Source: Thalassovita taeanensis
GTDB taxonomy: Bacteria > Pseudomonadota > Alphaproteobacteria > Rhodobacterales > Rhodobacteraceae
NCBI RefSeq assembly: GCF_900110775.1
Contig: NZ_FOEP01000003.1
Location: 349,473-413,472, forward strand
Length of the DNA: 64,000 nucleotides
Reading direction: 5' to 3'
Positions 1 to 8,822 of this stretch are shown one piece after another. Under the pieces are notes generated by a model. The model had not been told where the DNA came from. It did not search any database and saw only the letters and a program-made list of their open reading frames with translations. The first letter of the stretch is position 1. Each line of letters begins with the position of its first letter. The translations under genes and the position numbers were made by a program.

Positions 1-46
1 TTGGCTTCATAAGCCTAGCCTTTAGTAGGAACAGGACTGGCCTACT

Positions 47-60
47 TTGACCCAGATCAA
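47..60 (+). promoter_or_regulatory. FNR box upstream of fnrL
   Basis: The 14-base site TTGACCCAGATCAA matches the FNR consensus TTGAT-N4-ATCAA with one change. Its centre is only about 24 bases before the fnrL start codon. An activator at the usual -41.5 position would put the transcription start inside the gene, so the spacing suggests repression by FnrL itself (inference). Confidence 0.8.
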
Positions 61-77
61 GCGCGCGGACGGAAATC

Positions 78-824
78 ATGCTGAAAGAAGAAACACTTTC
101 GACACCACACGACTGCACCGAATGCCCAATTCGACACCGGGCTGTCTGCGCGCGTTGCGAAAGCGACGAGCTGGAGGTGTTGGAAGAGATTAAATATTAT
201 CGCAGCTTCCAGGCTGGCCAGACAGTGATCTGGTCGGGCGACAAGATGGATTTTGTCGGTTCCGTCGTGACAGGAATCGCGACATTGACCCAGACAATGG
301 AAGACGGGCGCACCCAGATGGTGGGCCTGTTGCTGCCCAGCGATTTTGTTGGGCGTCCGGGGCGTGACGGATCGGCCTATGACGTGGTGGCGACAACCGA
401 TCTGGTGATGTGCTGCTTCCGCAAGAAGCCGTTCGAGACGATGATGGAGCGCACGCCGCATGTGGCGCAGCGCCTGTTGGAAATGACGCTGGACGAACTG
501 GATGCGGCACGCGAATGGATGCTGGTGCTGGGGCGCAAGACTGCGCGTGAAAAGATCGCCAGCCTGTTGTCGATCATCGCCCGGCGCGATGCCACGCTGA
601 ACCTGCGCACGCCGCAGGGGGCGCTGGTGTTCGATCTGCCGCTGACCCGCGAGGCGATGGCCGATTATCTGGGCCTGACGCTGGAAACGGTCAGCCGTCA
701 GATTTCGGCGCTGAAACGCGACGGGGTGATTGTGCTGGAAGGCAAACGCCACATTACAGTGCCGGATTTCAACCGGTTGCTGGACGAGGCGGGCGACGAC
801 AGCGACGGCGGCATGTTCGCCTAA
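78..824 (+). CDS. fnrL: FnrL, oxygen-sensing Crp/Fnr transcription regulator
   Basis: This 248-residue protein has the order of an FNR: an N-terminal cysteine cluster (C13, C16, C24, C27), a cyclic-nucleotide-fold sensor domain with C112/C113 as the likely central cluster ligand, a dimer helix, and a C-terminal helix-turn-helix. The recognition helix carries the ETVSR signature that reads TTGAT half-sites. In this family a 4Fe-4S cluster forms without oxygen and permits dimerisation and DNA binding. The ATG is fixed by the cysteine cluster that follows it. The gene stands next to ccoNOQP, as in Rhodobacter, and FNR boxes precede several genes in the window, so it is very probably the regulator of the cbb3 oxidase locus. 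Confidence 0.95.
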   Translation: MLKEETLSTPHDCTECPIRHRAVCARCESDELEVLEEIKYYRSFQAGQTVIWSGDKMDFVGSVVTGIATLTQTMEDGRTQMVGLLLPSDFVGRPGRDGSAYDVVATTDLVMCCFRKKPFETMMERTPHVAQRLLEMTLDELDAAREWMLVLGRKTAREKIASLLSIIARRDATLNLRTPQGALVFDLPLTREAMADYLGLTLETVSRQISALKRDGVIVLEGKRHITVPDFNRLLDEAGDDSDGGMFA

Positions 825-846
825 GTTAAACAGAGGGGCGCTGGCG

Positions 847-1002
847 CTAGGATTTGCGCTGCGCCTCGGCTTCGGCGGCCTTGCCTTTGCTCTCTTGGCC
901 ATTTCCCCATTTCATCAGGCCCAGCCCCGCCAGCATCACGCCGATGCCGCCAAAGACCAGCGCCAGAAAAATTCCCAGCTGTACAAGAATGTGTAGTCCC
1001 AT
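847..1002 (-). CDS. Small single-span membrane protein, unknown function
   Basis: This 51-residue protein starts with MGLHILVQ and is preceded by AGGAGA at a good distance, which decides the start over a longer upstream ATG at 1038. It has one long hydrophobic stretch (about residues 5-28, rich in Gly, Leu and Val) followed by a charged, Lys/Glu/Ala-rich tail ending QRKS, so it is probably an inner-membrane anchor with a cytoplasmic tail. It lies downstream of the usp gene on the same strand and convergent with fnrL. I do not recognise a named family. Its position in the FNR-controlled locus is the only hint of its role. Confidence 0.65.
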   Translation of the reverse strand: MGLHILVQLGIFLALVFGGIGVMLAGLGLMKWGNGQESKGKAAEAEAQRKS

Positions 1003-1052
1003 CTTTGCGATCTCCTGTTGCCATGGTTTCGCAATCATCGGGCCAAGGGGAA

Positions 1053-1070
1053 GGGGGCCATACGGCCCCC
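1053..1070 (-). terminator. Hairpin after the usp gene
   Basis: GGGGGCC, loop ATAC, GGCCCCC forms a perfect 7-bp GC stem just past the usp stop codon. There is no strong T-run on either strand, so it may be a weak terminator or an mRNA-stabilising hairpin between usp and the small downstream gene. Confidence 0.5.
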
Positions 1071-1080
1071 TGCATTTAGA

Positions 1081-1920
1081 TCAGTGCGCCATGAACACCG
1101 GCAGATCGGCCTGTTCCAGCATCGAGCGGGTTGCACCGCCCAGAATGGCCTCGCGGAAGCGGGAATGGCCATAGGCCCCCATCACCACCAGATCGGCGTT
1201 GGTGTCGTCAGCATGGCGCAGCAGCACATCCGAGACCCGCGGCATGGTTTTTGACAGAACGTCAATTTCCACTTTCACGTCATGACGTGCCAGAAATTGC
1301 GACAATTGCCCACCGGGATCCGACCGGCTGGGGCCGTGGACTGGCGGATCAATCACGACCACGCGCACGGTGTCGGCGGCTTGCAGAATTGGCAAGGCAG
1401 CGCGCACGGCGGCCATCGCCTCGTTGCTTTCGTTCCATGCGATCGACACGTTCTTGGCGGCAGAGATGGGCTTGCCCTTGGCGGGCAGCATGATCACCGG
1501 CACTTTGCCGTCAAACATCGCCGCCTCCAGGATCGGTTCAAGCTCGGCCCCGCGTTTTTCGCCATATGGCTGCGGCAGAATAGCCAGATCCGAGAAGCGC
1601 GCCCGCATCGCCACATGCCGACCAATATCGGCCAGTTGCGCCACACCGGTTTCCGAACTCCACCGGATGCCCGAAGCGTCAAGCACATGTTTGACACGGG
1701 CTTCGACGGCCTGCGCCTCTTCATGGGCGCGCGTGATGGTTTCTTGCAGCACCATCGCGTTGGCCCCGGCATAGTAATATCCGGTCTGTGTCCGGTCCAC
1801 GCCCATGCACAGCACATCAAGATGCGCATCACCCGCATTCGCAAGGGCAATGCCCTGTTCCAGAACCGGATCCACCAACTTGGGATCGGTCAGGACCGAG
1901 AATAAAGTCTTATAGGCCAT
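1081..1920 (-). CDS. Tandem universal stress protein (UspA family)
   Basis: The protein has 279 residues, twice the length of a single Usp domain. It begins MAYKTLFSVL after a strong GGAGGGTGAA ribosome site, which is why I reject a longer start at 1956. The C-terminal half contains the ATP-binding pattern G-2x-G-9x-G (GAYGHSRFREAILGG) and ends in the usual PVFMAH strand; the N-terminal half lacks this pattern and is degenerate. Tandem Usp proteins are cytoplasmic and usually bind ATP under stress or energy limitation. The gene is divergent from ccoN and has its own FNR box at 1983-1996, so it is probably induced at low oxygen. Confidence 0.88.
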   Translation of the reverse strand: MAYKTLFSVLTDPKLVDPVLEQGIALANAGDAHLDVLCMGVDRTQTGYYYAGANAMVLQETITRAHEEAQAVEARVKHVLDASGIRWSSETGVAQLADIGRHVAMRARFSDLAILPQPYGEKRGAELEPILEAAMFDGKVPVIMLPAKGKPISAAKNVSIAWNESNEAMAAVRAALPILQAADTVRVVVIDPPVHGPSRSDPGGQLSQFLARHDVKVEIDVLSKTMPRVSDVLLRHADDTNADLVVMGAYGHSRFREAILGGATRSMLEQADLPVFMAH

Positions 1921-1982
1921 TTCACCCTCCATTCGCTTAAAACGACTTGAGATCACGTTAGGGTGCGGAATGGTCTTTGGCT

Positions 1983-1996
1983 TTGATACGTGTCAA
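1983..1996 (-). promoter_or_regulatory. FNR box facing the usp gene
   Basis: TTGATACGTGTCAA is a near-perfect FNR dyad centred about 70 bases upstream of the usp start codon. It is separated by 18 bases from a second box facing ccoN. Confidence 0.8.
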
Positions 1997-2014
1997 CAAA
2001 TCGAAACGCAAATT

Positions 2015-2028
2015 TTGACACAGATCAA
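2015..2028 (+). promoter_or_regulatory. FNR box facing ccoN
   Basis: TTGACACAGATCAA is an FNR dyad centred about 101 bases before the ccoN start. At the class II distance a -10 element would fall near 2051-2057, where ATTAAG is found, with a start near 2063. That promoter placement is inferred. Confidence 0.85.
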
Positions 2029-2122
2029 GGCAGGGCGGCGCACAGGCACGCATTAAGACAATCAGTCTGGAACCGCCTGAGCGGCATACGAATCGTTCAG
2101 GAATTAGACGAAGGGACGCAAA

Positions 2123-3727
2123 ATGAGTAATTATATCAAGCTGATCGTGCTTGGCTTGATCACGCTTCTGGCGATGATCGCGGCCAACTATGCGCGCGAT
2201 GTGGCTTACATGGTGAACGCGCTGACAATCGCGCTGGTCGCCGGAGGCTTTTTTCTGTGGACATTGCGCCATACTGACGAGGAAACGTCAGATGTCGATT
2301 TGTCCGGGGAATACATGGATGGGGTGGTGCGCGCGGGCGTGATCGCGACCTCGTTCTGGGGAGTTGTCGGCTTTTTGGTAGGCGTGACAATCGCATTCCA
2401 ATTGGCTTTTCCGCAGCTTAATTTCGACTGGGCTCAGGGCTATGCCAACTTTGGCCGCCTGCGCCCTCTTCACACCTCGGCGGTGATTTTCGCCTTTGGT
2501 GGCAACGCTTTGATCGGAACATCGTTCTATGTGGTTCAACGCACCAGCGCCGCGCGGCTTTGGGGCGGCAATCTGGCGTGGTTCGTGTTCTGGGGCTATC
2601 AGCTGTTCATCGTGCTGGCCGCAACCGGGTATCTTCTGGGCGCGACCCAGTCGAAAGAATACGCCGAGCCGGAATGGTATGTTGACCTGTGGCTGACCGT
2701 CGTCTGGCTGAGCTATCTGGCGGTTTTCGTCGGTACGCTGGTCAAGCGGAAAGAAAAGCACATCTACGTCGCCAACTGGTTCTATCTGTCCTTCATCATC
2801 ACCGTGGCAATGCTGCATGTGATGAACAACCTGTCGATCCCGGTTTCGGTCTTCGGGTCCAAGTCGGTTCAGGTCTTTTCGGGCGTGCAAGACGCAATGA
2901 CGCAGTGGTGGTATGGCCACAACGCCGTGGGCTTCTTCCTGACTGCGGGTTTTCTGGGCATGATGTATTACTTCGTGCCGAAACAGGCCGAGCGTCCCGT
3001 CTATTCCTATAAGCTGTCGATCATCCACTTCTGGGCGCTGATCTTCATCTATATCTGGGCTGGGCCGCACCACTTGCATTATACCGCGTTGCCGGATTGG
3101 GCTTCGACCCTCGGCATGGTGTTCTCGATCGTTCTGTGGATGCCCAGCTGGGGCGGCATGATCAACGGTCTGATGACGCTGTCGGGCGCTTGGGACAAGC
3201 TGCGCACCGATCCGATCATCCGTATGATGGTTATCTCGGTTGGCTTTTACGGCATGTCCACGTTCGAGGGTCCGATGATGTCGATCCGCGCGGTGAACTC
3301 GCTGTCGCACTATACCGACTGGACCATCGGTCACGTTCATTCCGGTGCCTTGGGCTGGAACGGTATGATCACCTTTGGCGCGCTGTACTTCCTGACGCCG
3401 AAGCTGTGGAACCGTGAGCGGCTCTATTCGCTCAGCCTTGTGTCCTGGCACTTCTGGCTCGCGACCATCGGCATCATTCTCTACGCCGCTTCGATGTGGG
3501 TGACGGGGATCATGGAAGGCCTGATGTGGCGCGAAGTCGACGCAAACGGTTTCCTTGTGAACTCGTTCGCTGACACGGTTGCCGCGAAGTTCCCGATGTA
3601 TGTGGTGCGTGGAACCGGGGGTCTGATGTACCTCGGGGGCGGATTGATCATGTGCTACAACCTTTGGATGACTGTGAAACGTTCGCCGGCTGTTGAAGCC
3701 ACGAACAGCACAGTCCCGGCTGAATAA
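2123..3727 (+). CDS. ccoN: cbb3-type cytochrome c oxidase subunit I
   Basis: CcoN is the catalytic subunit of the high-affinity cbb3 terminal oxidase, reducing oxygen to water at a haem b3-CuB centre in the inner membrane. The 534-residue, twelve-helix sequence keeps the family histidines: [30 protein letters not shown] (copper ligands) and [11 protein letters not shown] (haem ligands). The tyrosine in [10 protein letters not shown] is the candidate for the His-Tyr cross-link known in this family. An AAGGGA ribosome site precedes the ATG. It is the first gene of ccoNOQP and follows an FNR box, so expression should rise at low oxygen. Confidence 0.98.
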   Translation: MSNYIKLIVLGLITLLAMIAANYARDVAYMVNALTIALVAGGFFLWTLRHTDEETSDVDLSGEYMDGVVRAGVIATSFWGVVGFLVGVTIAFQLAFPQLNFDWAQGYANFGRLRPLHTSAVIFAFGGNALIGTSFYVVQRTSAARLWGGNLAWFVFWGYQLFIVLAATGYLLGATQSKEYAEPEWYVDLWLTVVWLSYLAVFVGTLVKRKEKHIYVANWFYLSFIITVAMLHVMNNLSIPVSVFGSKSVQVFSGVQDAMTQWWYGHNAVGFFLTAGFLGMMYYFVPKQAERPVYSYKLSIIHFWALIFIYIWAGPHHLHYTALPDWASTLGMVFSIVLWMPSWGGMINGLMTLSGAWDKLRTDPIIRMMVISVGFYGMSTFEGPMMSIRAVNSLSHYTDWTIGHVHSGALGWNGMITFGALYFLTPKLWNRERLYSLSLVSWHFWLATIGIILYAASMWVTGIMEGLMWREVDANGFLVNSFADTVAAKFPMYVVRGTGGLMYLGGGLIMCYNLWMTVKRSPAVEATNSTVPAE

Positions 3728-3740
3728 GGAGGGCCGGACA

Positions 3741-4466
3741 ATGGCAATTCTCGACAAACACGCGATCCTTGAACGCAACGTTACGCTGCTGGCCATCTTT
3801 GCCTTCCTCGTTGTGACCATCGGGGGGATCGTACAGATCGCCCCGCTGTTCTGGCTGGAAAATACGATCGAGGACGTAGAGGGCATGCGCCCCTACGCCC
3901 CGCTCGAGCTGGCCGGGCGCGACATCTATGTGCGCGAAGGCTGCTATGTGTGCCATAGCCAGATGATCCGCCCGATGCGGGACGAGGTCGAACGCTATGG
4001 CCACTACTCGCTGGCGGCGGAATCGCAGTATGACCACCCGTTTCAGTGGGGGTCCAAGCGGACCGGGCCGGATCTGGCCCGCGTCGGTGGCCGTTATTCG
4101 GATGACTGGCACCTTGATCACCTGCGCAACCCGCAATCGGTTGTGCCGGAATCGGTCATGCCGAAATACGGTTTCCTTGAAAACCGCATGATCGACGGCA
4201 AGTATATTCAGGATCTCATGAGCACGCACCGCTTGGTTGGTGTGCCCTATACCGACGAGATGCTGGAAAACGCGCAGGCTGATTTCACCGCGCAATCTGA
4301 CCCGGACAGCGACTTCGATGCGCTGCTGGAACGCTATCCCGGTGCTCAGGTTCGCAACTTTGACGGTCAGGCCGGGATCTCCGAAGCGGATGCTCTGATC
4401 TCCTATCTCCAAATGTTGGGCACGTTGGTTGATTTCTCGACCTTCACCCCCGACGCAAGCCGGTAA
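3741..4466 (+). CDS. ccoO: cbb3 oxidase monohaem cytochrome c subunit II
   Basis: CcoO passes electrons from CcoP towards the CcoN haem b. The 241-residue protein has one N-terminal membrane anchor (about residues 13-36), then a periplasmic domain with the haem c site CYVCH at C68-H72. A later ESVMPKYGF segment supplies the likely axial methionine. The start at 3741 is chosen because it follows AGGAGGG by a normal distance and gives the standard length; upstream in-frame sequence lies inside ccoN. It sits 13 bases after ccoN and 14 before ccoQ in a tight operon. Confidence 0.97.
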   Translation: MAILDKHAILERNVTLLAIFAFLVVTIGGIVQIAPLFWLENTIEDVEGMRPYAPLELAGRDIYVREGCYVCHSQMIRPMRDEVERYGHYSLAAESQYDHPFQWGSKRTGPDLARVGGRYSDDWHLDHLRNPQSVVPESVMPKYGFLENRMIDGKYIQDLMSTHRLVGVPYTDEMLENAQADFTAQSDPDSDFDALLERYPGAQVRNFDGQAGISEADALISYLQMLGTLVDFSTFTPDASR

Positions 4467-4480
4467 GGGAGGGCACGGAT

Positions 4481-4672
4481 ATGGAAACCTATTCCCTGCT
4501 CAGAGAGTTCGCCGACAGCTGGATGTTGCTGCTTTTGTTTGGCTTTTTCGTTGGCATGATCATCTTCGTGATGCGCCCCGGCGGAACCAAGACCTATAAG
4601 GACGTTGCTGACATCCCGTTCCGGCATGAAGACAAACCCGCCGCAGACGGCGGTCCCGCCAAGGAGGCGTGA
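4481..4672 (+). CDS. ccoQ: cbb3 oxidase small subunit CcoQ
   Basis: CcoQ is a 63-residue single-span protein that in related species stabilises the cbb3 complex, notably when oxygen is present. It begins [10 protein letters not shown], has one hydrophobic helix (about residues 14-32) and then a hydrophilic tail with [16 protein letters not shown], typical of the family. An AGGGAGGG ribosome site lies before the ATG. The gene stands between ccoO and ccoP, its usual place, with the ccoP start five bases after its stop codon. Confidence 0.93.
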   Translation: METYSLLREFADSWMLLLLFGFFVGMIIFVMRPGGTKTYKDVADIPFRHEDKPAADGGPAKEA

Positions 4673-4676
4673 GGAT

Positions 4677-5543
4677 ATGGCTAAACAACCTCAGAAGAAG
4701 CAAGACCATGGCACGACCGGCCATGAATGGGACGGTATTGAAGAGCTGAACACACCGCTGCCGCGTTGGTGGCTGTGGACATGGTACGCCTGTATCGTCT
4801 GGGCCATCCTGTATTCGGTCGCCTATCCGGCGTGGCCGGGGATCAAGGCGGCCACGCCGGGCCTGCTGGGCTGGTCCACCCGCGCCAATGTTCAGACCGA
4901 GATTGACATGGCCGAAGCGCGGTTGGCGCCGATGAACGTCAAGCTGGAGGCGGCGGATCTGACAGCCATCGCCGGTGACCCCGAGTTGCAAACCTATGCC
5001 GCGTCGGCAGGTGGTGCGGTGTTCAAAACCTGGTGCGCACAGTGCCACGGTTCGGGCGCCGCGGGGGCCAAGGGCTATCCCAACCTGCTGGATGACGACT
5101 GGCTTTGGGGCGGGGATATCGAGGCGATCCACACCACGGTCACCCACGGGATCCGCAACACGGACGACGACGATGCGCGGTTCTCGCAAATGCCCGCATT
5201 CGGTCGTGACGAGCTGTTGGAGCCTGTGCAGATTGATCAGGTCGTCAACTTCGTGATGTCGCTGTCCGACACGCCGCAGGATCCCACGATGGTCGCCGAA
5301 GGTGCCGTTGTGTTCGAGGACAACTGCGCCGCCTGCCATATGGAAGATGGCACCGGGGATCGTGCACAGGGTGCGCCGGACCTGACCGATGCGATCTGGC
5401 TCTATGGTGGTGATTTCGCCACGCTCAAGACCACGGTGTCGAACGCCCGCTTTGGTGTAATGCCAAACTGGAACACGCGCCTGTCCGAGGCCGAGATCCG
5501 CGCCGTGTCTGCATACGTCCACCAGTTGGGCGGCGGCGAGTAA
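4677..5543 (+). CDS. ccoP: cbb3 oxidase dihaem cytochrome c subunit III
   Basis: CcoP is the entry point for electrons from soluble cytochromes c. The 288-residue protein has an N-terminal hydrophilic stretch, one membrane helix around residues 31-52 (PRWWLWTWY onward), and a periplasmic part with two haem c sites, CAQCH at C120-H124 and CAACH at C217-H221. The start at 4677 follows GGAGGCGTGAGG and gives the normal length; a longer frame open from 4605 overlaps ccoQ and is not needed. It is the last gene of the structural operon, followed by two hairpins. Confidence 0.97.
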   Translation: MAKQPQKKQDHGTTGHEWDGIEELNTPLPRWWLWTWYACIVWAILYSVAYPAWPGIKAATPGLLGWSTRANVQTEIDMAEARLAPMNVKLEAADLTAIAGDPELQTYAASAGGAVFKTWCAQCHGSGAAGAKGYPNLLDDDWLWGGDIEAIHTTVTHGIRNTDDDDARFSQMPAFGRDELLEPVQIDQVVNFVMSLSDTPQDPTMVAEGAVVFEDNCAACHMEDGTGDRAQGAPDLTDAIWLYGGDFATLKTTVSNARFGVMPNWNTRLSEAEIRAVSAYVHQLGGGE

Positions 5544-5554
5544 GTTACAAGAAT

Positions 5555-5640
5555 ACCCATGGGCGTTTCCTGCGCCCATGGGTCGGCACCGGTCTTCCGT
5601 CCTGTTCGCGCGTTTCCTGGAGGGCCGGTGCCACCTTTTT
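5555..5640 (+). terminator. Two hairpins after ccoP
   Basis: ACCCATGGGCG / CGCCCATGGGT (5555-5565 with 5573-5583) is an 11-bp stem with a 7-base loop. It is followed by GGCACCGG / CCGGTGCC (5585-5592 with 5625-5632) and then TTTTT at 5636-5640. The pair probably ends the ccoNOQP transcript; the second arm carries the T-run. Confidence 0.6.
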
Positions 5641-5691
5641 CCCGCAAGACCCCCCGAGCTGTCAAGCAAACCCGGTCTGCGGGGTCACGCC

Positions 5692-5853
5692 TTACAGATC
5701 ATAGGGATCGGTATTGCGGATCGGATCGACCCACCAATTGCCCCGCGGCAACCAACGGCGCGGTTTGCGCGCTTGGGGGCGTGGCGCATCACGCAGCTGC
5801 ACAGTGTTGGTTCGCGTGGCCGTCATGAAAGATTGAGCATAAATTCCCAGCAT
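5692..5853 (-). CDS. Conserved-looking 53-residue protein
   Basis: An open frame of 53 codons starts MLGIYAQSFM and ends NTDPYDL, with GGAAAGGGAA before the ATG. The protein is basic in the middle (RPQARKPRRW) and finishes with a Trp-rich segment, RGNWWVDPIRNTDPYDL, that looks constrained rather than random. It has no membrane span or signal peptide. From memory, short proteins ending in a similar WWVDP..NTDPYDL motif occur in Rhodobacterales, but I cannot verify this here. It is convergent with ccoP and divergent from the LysR gene at 5956, so that regulator could control it. Function unknown. Confidence 0.6.
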   Translation of the reverse strand: MLGIYAQSFMTATRTNTVQLRDAPRPQARKPRRWLPRGNWWVDPIRNTDPYDL

Positions 5854-5955
5854 GGCATTCCCTTTCCAAGTTGCTGAATTGTGCTTTTATCATGACGTAA
5901 AACCTGCAATTCTGCGATTCAGGAATAATTCCGTACTGTAAGCTGGGGTTACATA

Positions 5956-6828
5956 ATGGATTGGCGCGGCCTTCCTTCGCTCAGCGCGCTTCGGGCCTTT
6001 TCCGCCTTTCATCAGGCCGGGTCGATGTCGGCGGCGGGGACGGCGCTGAATGTCAGCCACGCGGCCATTTCGCAGCAGATCAAGGCGCTTGAGGCGCATC
6101 TGGGCGTGACGTTGCTGGATCGGTCAACCCGGCTTCCGGGTTTGACCGCAGATGGCGCCCGCCTGGCCGAGGCGCTGGAGCAGGGGTTCGACACCGTCGC
6201 GCGCGCGGTGGCCGAGCTGACGGGGGCGGATGCGAACCGCCCGTTGCAGCTGTCGGTCACGCCGTCTTTTGCCTCGGGGTGGCTGATGCCGCGCCTCGCT
6301 GATTTTCGTCACCACCACCCGCAGATCGACCTGATGATCGATCCCACGTCCGAGGTGAAAACCCTGGCCCCCGGCGGGATCGACATCGCCCTGCGCTATG
6401 GCAATGGGCAGTGGCCGGGGCTGCAGGCCGAGCGGTTGATCTCGTCGCCCATTGTGATTGTCGCGGCCCCCGGCGTTGTCGATGGCGAGGGGCCACACGC
6501 GCCTGAGGACCTGAGGAATTACCATTGGTTGCAAGAGCTTGGCACCAGCGAGGCCACCGATTGGCTGGACCTGCACGGGGTCACGCCGGACCGGGCCAAG
6601 GGCATGACCACGCTGCCCGGCAATCTGATGATTGATGCCGCCAGAAACGGGCAGGGCATCGGCGTGGTCGCCCGCGTCTTTGTCGCGGCAGATATTGACG
6701 CGGGCCGCCTTATTCAGCTGTTTCAAGATGATCGCCGCAAGGGGTATTATGTGGTCACGCGCCCCGGCGTGCAGCGCCCGCCGTTGCGCGCGATGGTGAA
6801 CTGGCTGCGCAAGCAGGCGGCGGAATAG
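5956..6828 (+). CDS. LysR-family transcription regulator (GcvA-like)
   Basis: The 290-residue protein has an N-terminal winged helix (LSALRAFSAFHQAG, then SHAAISQQIKALEAHLGV) and a C-terminal periplasmic-binding-protein-like effector domain. The pattern around LLDRSTR and the PSFASGWLMPRLADF strand are typical of the GcvA branch. It is transcribed away from the 53-residue gene at 5853; the gap between them holds an imperfect dyad, CCTG at 5903 and CAGG at 5920, that could be its operator. Its target is not evident; it sits between ccoP and ccoG but nothing ties it to oxidase assembly. Confidence 0.88.
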   Translation: MDWRGLPSLSALRAFSAFHQAGSMSAAGTALNVSHAAISQQIKALEAHLGVTLLDRSTRLPGLTADGARLAEALEQGFDTVARAVAELTGADANRPLQLSVTPSFASGWLMPRLADFRHHHPQIDLMIDPTSEVKTLAPGGIDIALRYGNGQWPGLQAERLISSPIVIVAAPGVVDGEGPHAPEDLRNYHWLQELGTSEATDWLDLHGVTPDRAKGMTTLPGNLMIDAARNGQGIGVVARVFVAADIDAGRLIQLFQDDRRKGYYVVTRPGVQRPPLRAMVNWLRKQAAE

Positions 6829-6847
6829 ATGTTTTTCAGAGTCAGAT

Positions 6848-6861
6848 TTGATGCAGGTCAA
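6848..6861 (+). promoter_or_regulatory. FNR box upstream of ccoG
   Basis: TTGATGCAGGTCAA is an FNR dyad centred about 67 bases before the GTG start of ccoG. It makes the assembly operon ccoGHIS a likely member of the same low-oxygen regulon. Confidence 0.82.
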
Positions 6862-6921
6862 GGTCTGGCCAGCACAAGCCTGTGACAAGAACGTAAATTG
6901 AACCATAGCCGGAGTGATTCC

Positions 6922-8358
6922 GTGTCGCAGACCGAACCCGAAGCCCCCCCAAGCCTTTACGCGGCCCGCGAGCCGATTTTCCCCCGCCGCGTCAAAGGCA
7001 AGTTCCGGTCGCTGAAGTGGGTTATCATGGCGGTGACGCTGGGGATTTATTACCTTGCCCCCTGGATCAGATGGGACCGTGGCCCGCAACTGCCGGATCA
7101 GGCGATTCTGATTGATATGGCCAACCGCCGGTTCTTTTTCTTCTGGATCGAGATCTGGCCGCATGAATTCTATTTCATCGCCGGGCTTCTGGTGATGGCG
7201 GGGCTGGGGCTGTTCCTGTTCACCTCGGCGCTTGGCCGGGTCTGGTGCGGCTATACCTGTCCGCAGACCGTCTGGACCGACCTGTTCATTCTTGTCGAGC
7301 GATGGATCGAGGGCGACCGAAATGCGCGCCTGCGCCTGCACCGACAGAAAAAGCTGGATTTTCGCAAGGCGCGGCTCAGGCTGACCAAGTGGGTTGTCTG
7401 GCTGCTGATCGGCATGGCCACGGGCGGCGCTTGGGTGTTCTATTTCGCCGATGCGCCCACGTTGCTGGTTGATCTGTTTACGCTTCAGGCGCATCCGATC
7501 GCCTATATGTTCGTGGCCTCGCTGACGCTGACCACCTTTCTGTTTGGCGGGTTCTTCCGTGAACAGATTTGCGTTTACGCCTGCCCGTGGCCGCGTATTC
7601 AGGCGGCGATGATGGACGAGGACACCCTTACCGTTGGCTATCGCAGCTGGCGGGGCGAGCCGCGCGGCAAGCATCGCAAGGCCGAAACCACCGAGCCGCA
7701 GGGCGATTGCATCGACTGCATGGCCTGCGTCAACGTCTGCCCGATGGGGATCGACATCCGCGATGGTCAGCAGTTGGAATGCATCACCTGCGCCCTGTGC
7801 ATTGATGCCTGTGACGAAGTGATGGACAAAATCGGCAAGCCACGCGGGCTGATCGACTATATGGCGCTGACGGACGAGGCGGCGGAACGTGCGGGCAAAC
7901 CGGTCAAGCCGGTGATGAAGCATATCCTGCGACCGCGCACGCTGATGTATACTGCGCTGTGGTCGCTGGTTGGAATCGGGCTGGTGGTGGCGCTGTTTAT
8001 CCGCCCCGACATTGACCTGACCGTGGCGCCGGTGCGCAATCCCACCTTTGTTACCCTGTCTGACGGGTCGGTGCGCAACACCTATGACGTGCGTCTGCGC
8101 AACAAGCACGGCGAAGATCGGCCCTTCCTGATTTCGCTCAAGGGCGATCCGGCCTTGCGGGTCGAGCTGGAAGGCACGATCTATAGCTCGGTCACGGTGC
8201 CTGCTGACAGCACCCACTTGCAGCGGGTCTATGTGATTGCGCCCAAGGGATCGGCGCCTGCGGAACACCGGCGGACCGAGTTCCGCATCTGGGTCGAAGA
8301 TACCGCAAGCGGCGAACGCGCCTATAAGGACACTGTGTTTAACGGAAGGACAAACTGA
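6922..8358 (+). CDS. ccoG: cbb3 oxidase assembly protein CcoG (RdxB/FixG)
   Basis: CcoG is a membrane iron-sulfur protein needed for cbb3 biogenesis; in this family it has been linked to copper reduction. The 478-residue sequence has several membrane helices, a WCGYTCPQ motif, and two ferredoxin-type 4Fe-4S motifs, CIDCMACVNVCP and CITCALCIDACD, followed by a C-terminal immunoglobulin-like periplasmic domain. I choose GTG at 6922 because GGAGTG lies at the right distance; a TTG at 6898 would add eight residues. Its stop overlaps the ccoH start (TGATG). Confidence 0.95.
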   Translation: MSQTEPEAPPSLYAAREPIFPRRVKGKFRSLKWVIMAVTLGIYYLAPWIRWDRGPQLPDQAILIDMANRRFFFFWIEIWPHEFYFIAGLLVMAGLGLFLFTSALGRVWCGYTCPQTVWTDLFILVERWIEGDRNARLRLHRQKKLDFRKARLRLTKWVVWLLIGMATGGAWVFYFADAPTLLVDLFTLQAHPIAYMFVASLTLTTFLFGGFFREQICVYACPWPRIQAAMMDEDTLTVGYRSWRGEPRGKHRKAETTEPQGDCIDCMACVNVCPMGIDIRDGQQLECITCALCIDACDEVMDKIGKPRGLIDYMALTDEAAERAGKPVKPVMKHILRPRTLMYTALWSLVGIGLVVALFIRPDIDLTVAPVRNPTFVTLSDGSVRNTYDVRLRNKHGEDRPFLISLKGDPALRVELEGTIYSSVTVPADSTHLQRVYVIAPKGSAPAEHRRTEFRIWVEDTASGERAYKDTVFNGRTN

Positions 8359-8816
8359 TGGCTGTGCGCGAAATTACCGGGCGTCATGTCTTCATGGGCT
8401 TCGTTGCCGCATTCGGCATCATCATCGGGGTGAATATCCTGCTGGCGGTGCAGGCGGTGCGCACGTTCCCCGGGCTTGAGGTGAAGAACTCTTATGTTGC
8501 CAGTCAGGAGTTCAACGTCCGCAAGGACGCGCAAGAGGCACTGGGCTGGACCGTGCGCGCAGACGAGGCTGACGGGGTTGTGGTGCTGAAGATCACCGAC
8601 GCCACCGGGCAGCCGGTGCGCGTCAAACAGCTGCATGCCATCGTGGGGCGCGCCACCCAGATCGCTGATGATGTCGAGCCGGATTTCGCCTTTGACGGTG
8701 CCGCCTATACCGCGCCACTTGAACTGGCGGGGGGGAATTGGAACATTCGCATGACCGCGCTGGCCGATAACGGAACCGAGTTCACCCAACGGGTTATTCT
8801 GCACGTCAAAAGGTAA
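8358..8816 (+). CDS. ccoH: cbb3 assembly protein CcoH (FixH family)
   Basis: The 152-residue protein has one N-terminal membrane helix (about residues 11-33, FMGFVAAFGIIIGVNILLA) and a periplasmic beta-rich domain. This is the usual FixH layout. CcoH is required for stable cbb3 assembly and interacts with CcoN in related organisms. Its ATG overlaps the ccoG stop codon, indicating translational coupling, and ccoI starts seven bases after its end. Regulation should follow the FNR box at 6848. Confidence 0.93.
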   Translation: MAVREITGRHVFMGFVAAFGIIIGVNILLAVQAVRTFPGLEVKNSYVASQEFNVRKDAQEALGWTVRADEADGVVVLKITDATGQPVRVKQLHAIVGRATQIADDVEPDFAFDGAAYTAPLELAGGNWNIRMTALADNGTEFTQRVILHVKR

Positions 8817-8822
8817 ACCACG

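Noticed and set aside
5402..5665. A minus-strand frame near the ccoP end
   Set aside because: It overlaps the end of ccoP and its hairpins; the product is low-complexity with no start signal.
6124..8268. A 714-codon minus-strand frame across the LysR gene and ccoG
   Set aside because: It spans two well-supported plus-strand genes and shows no protein family signal.
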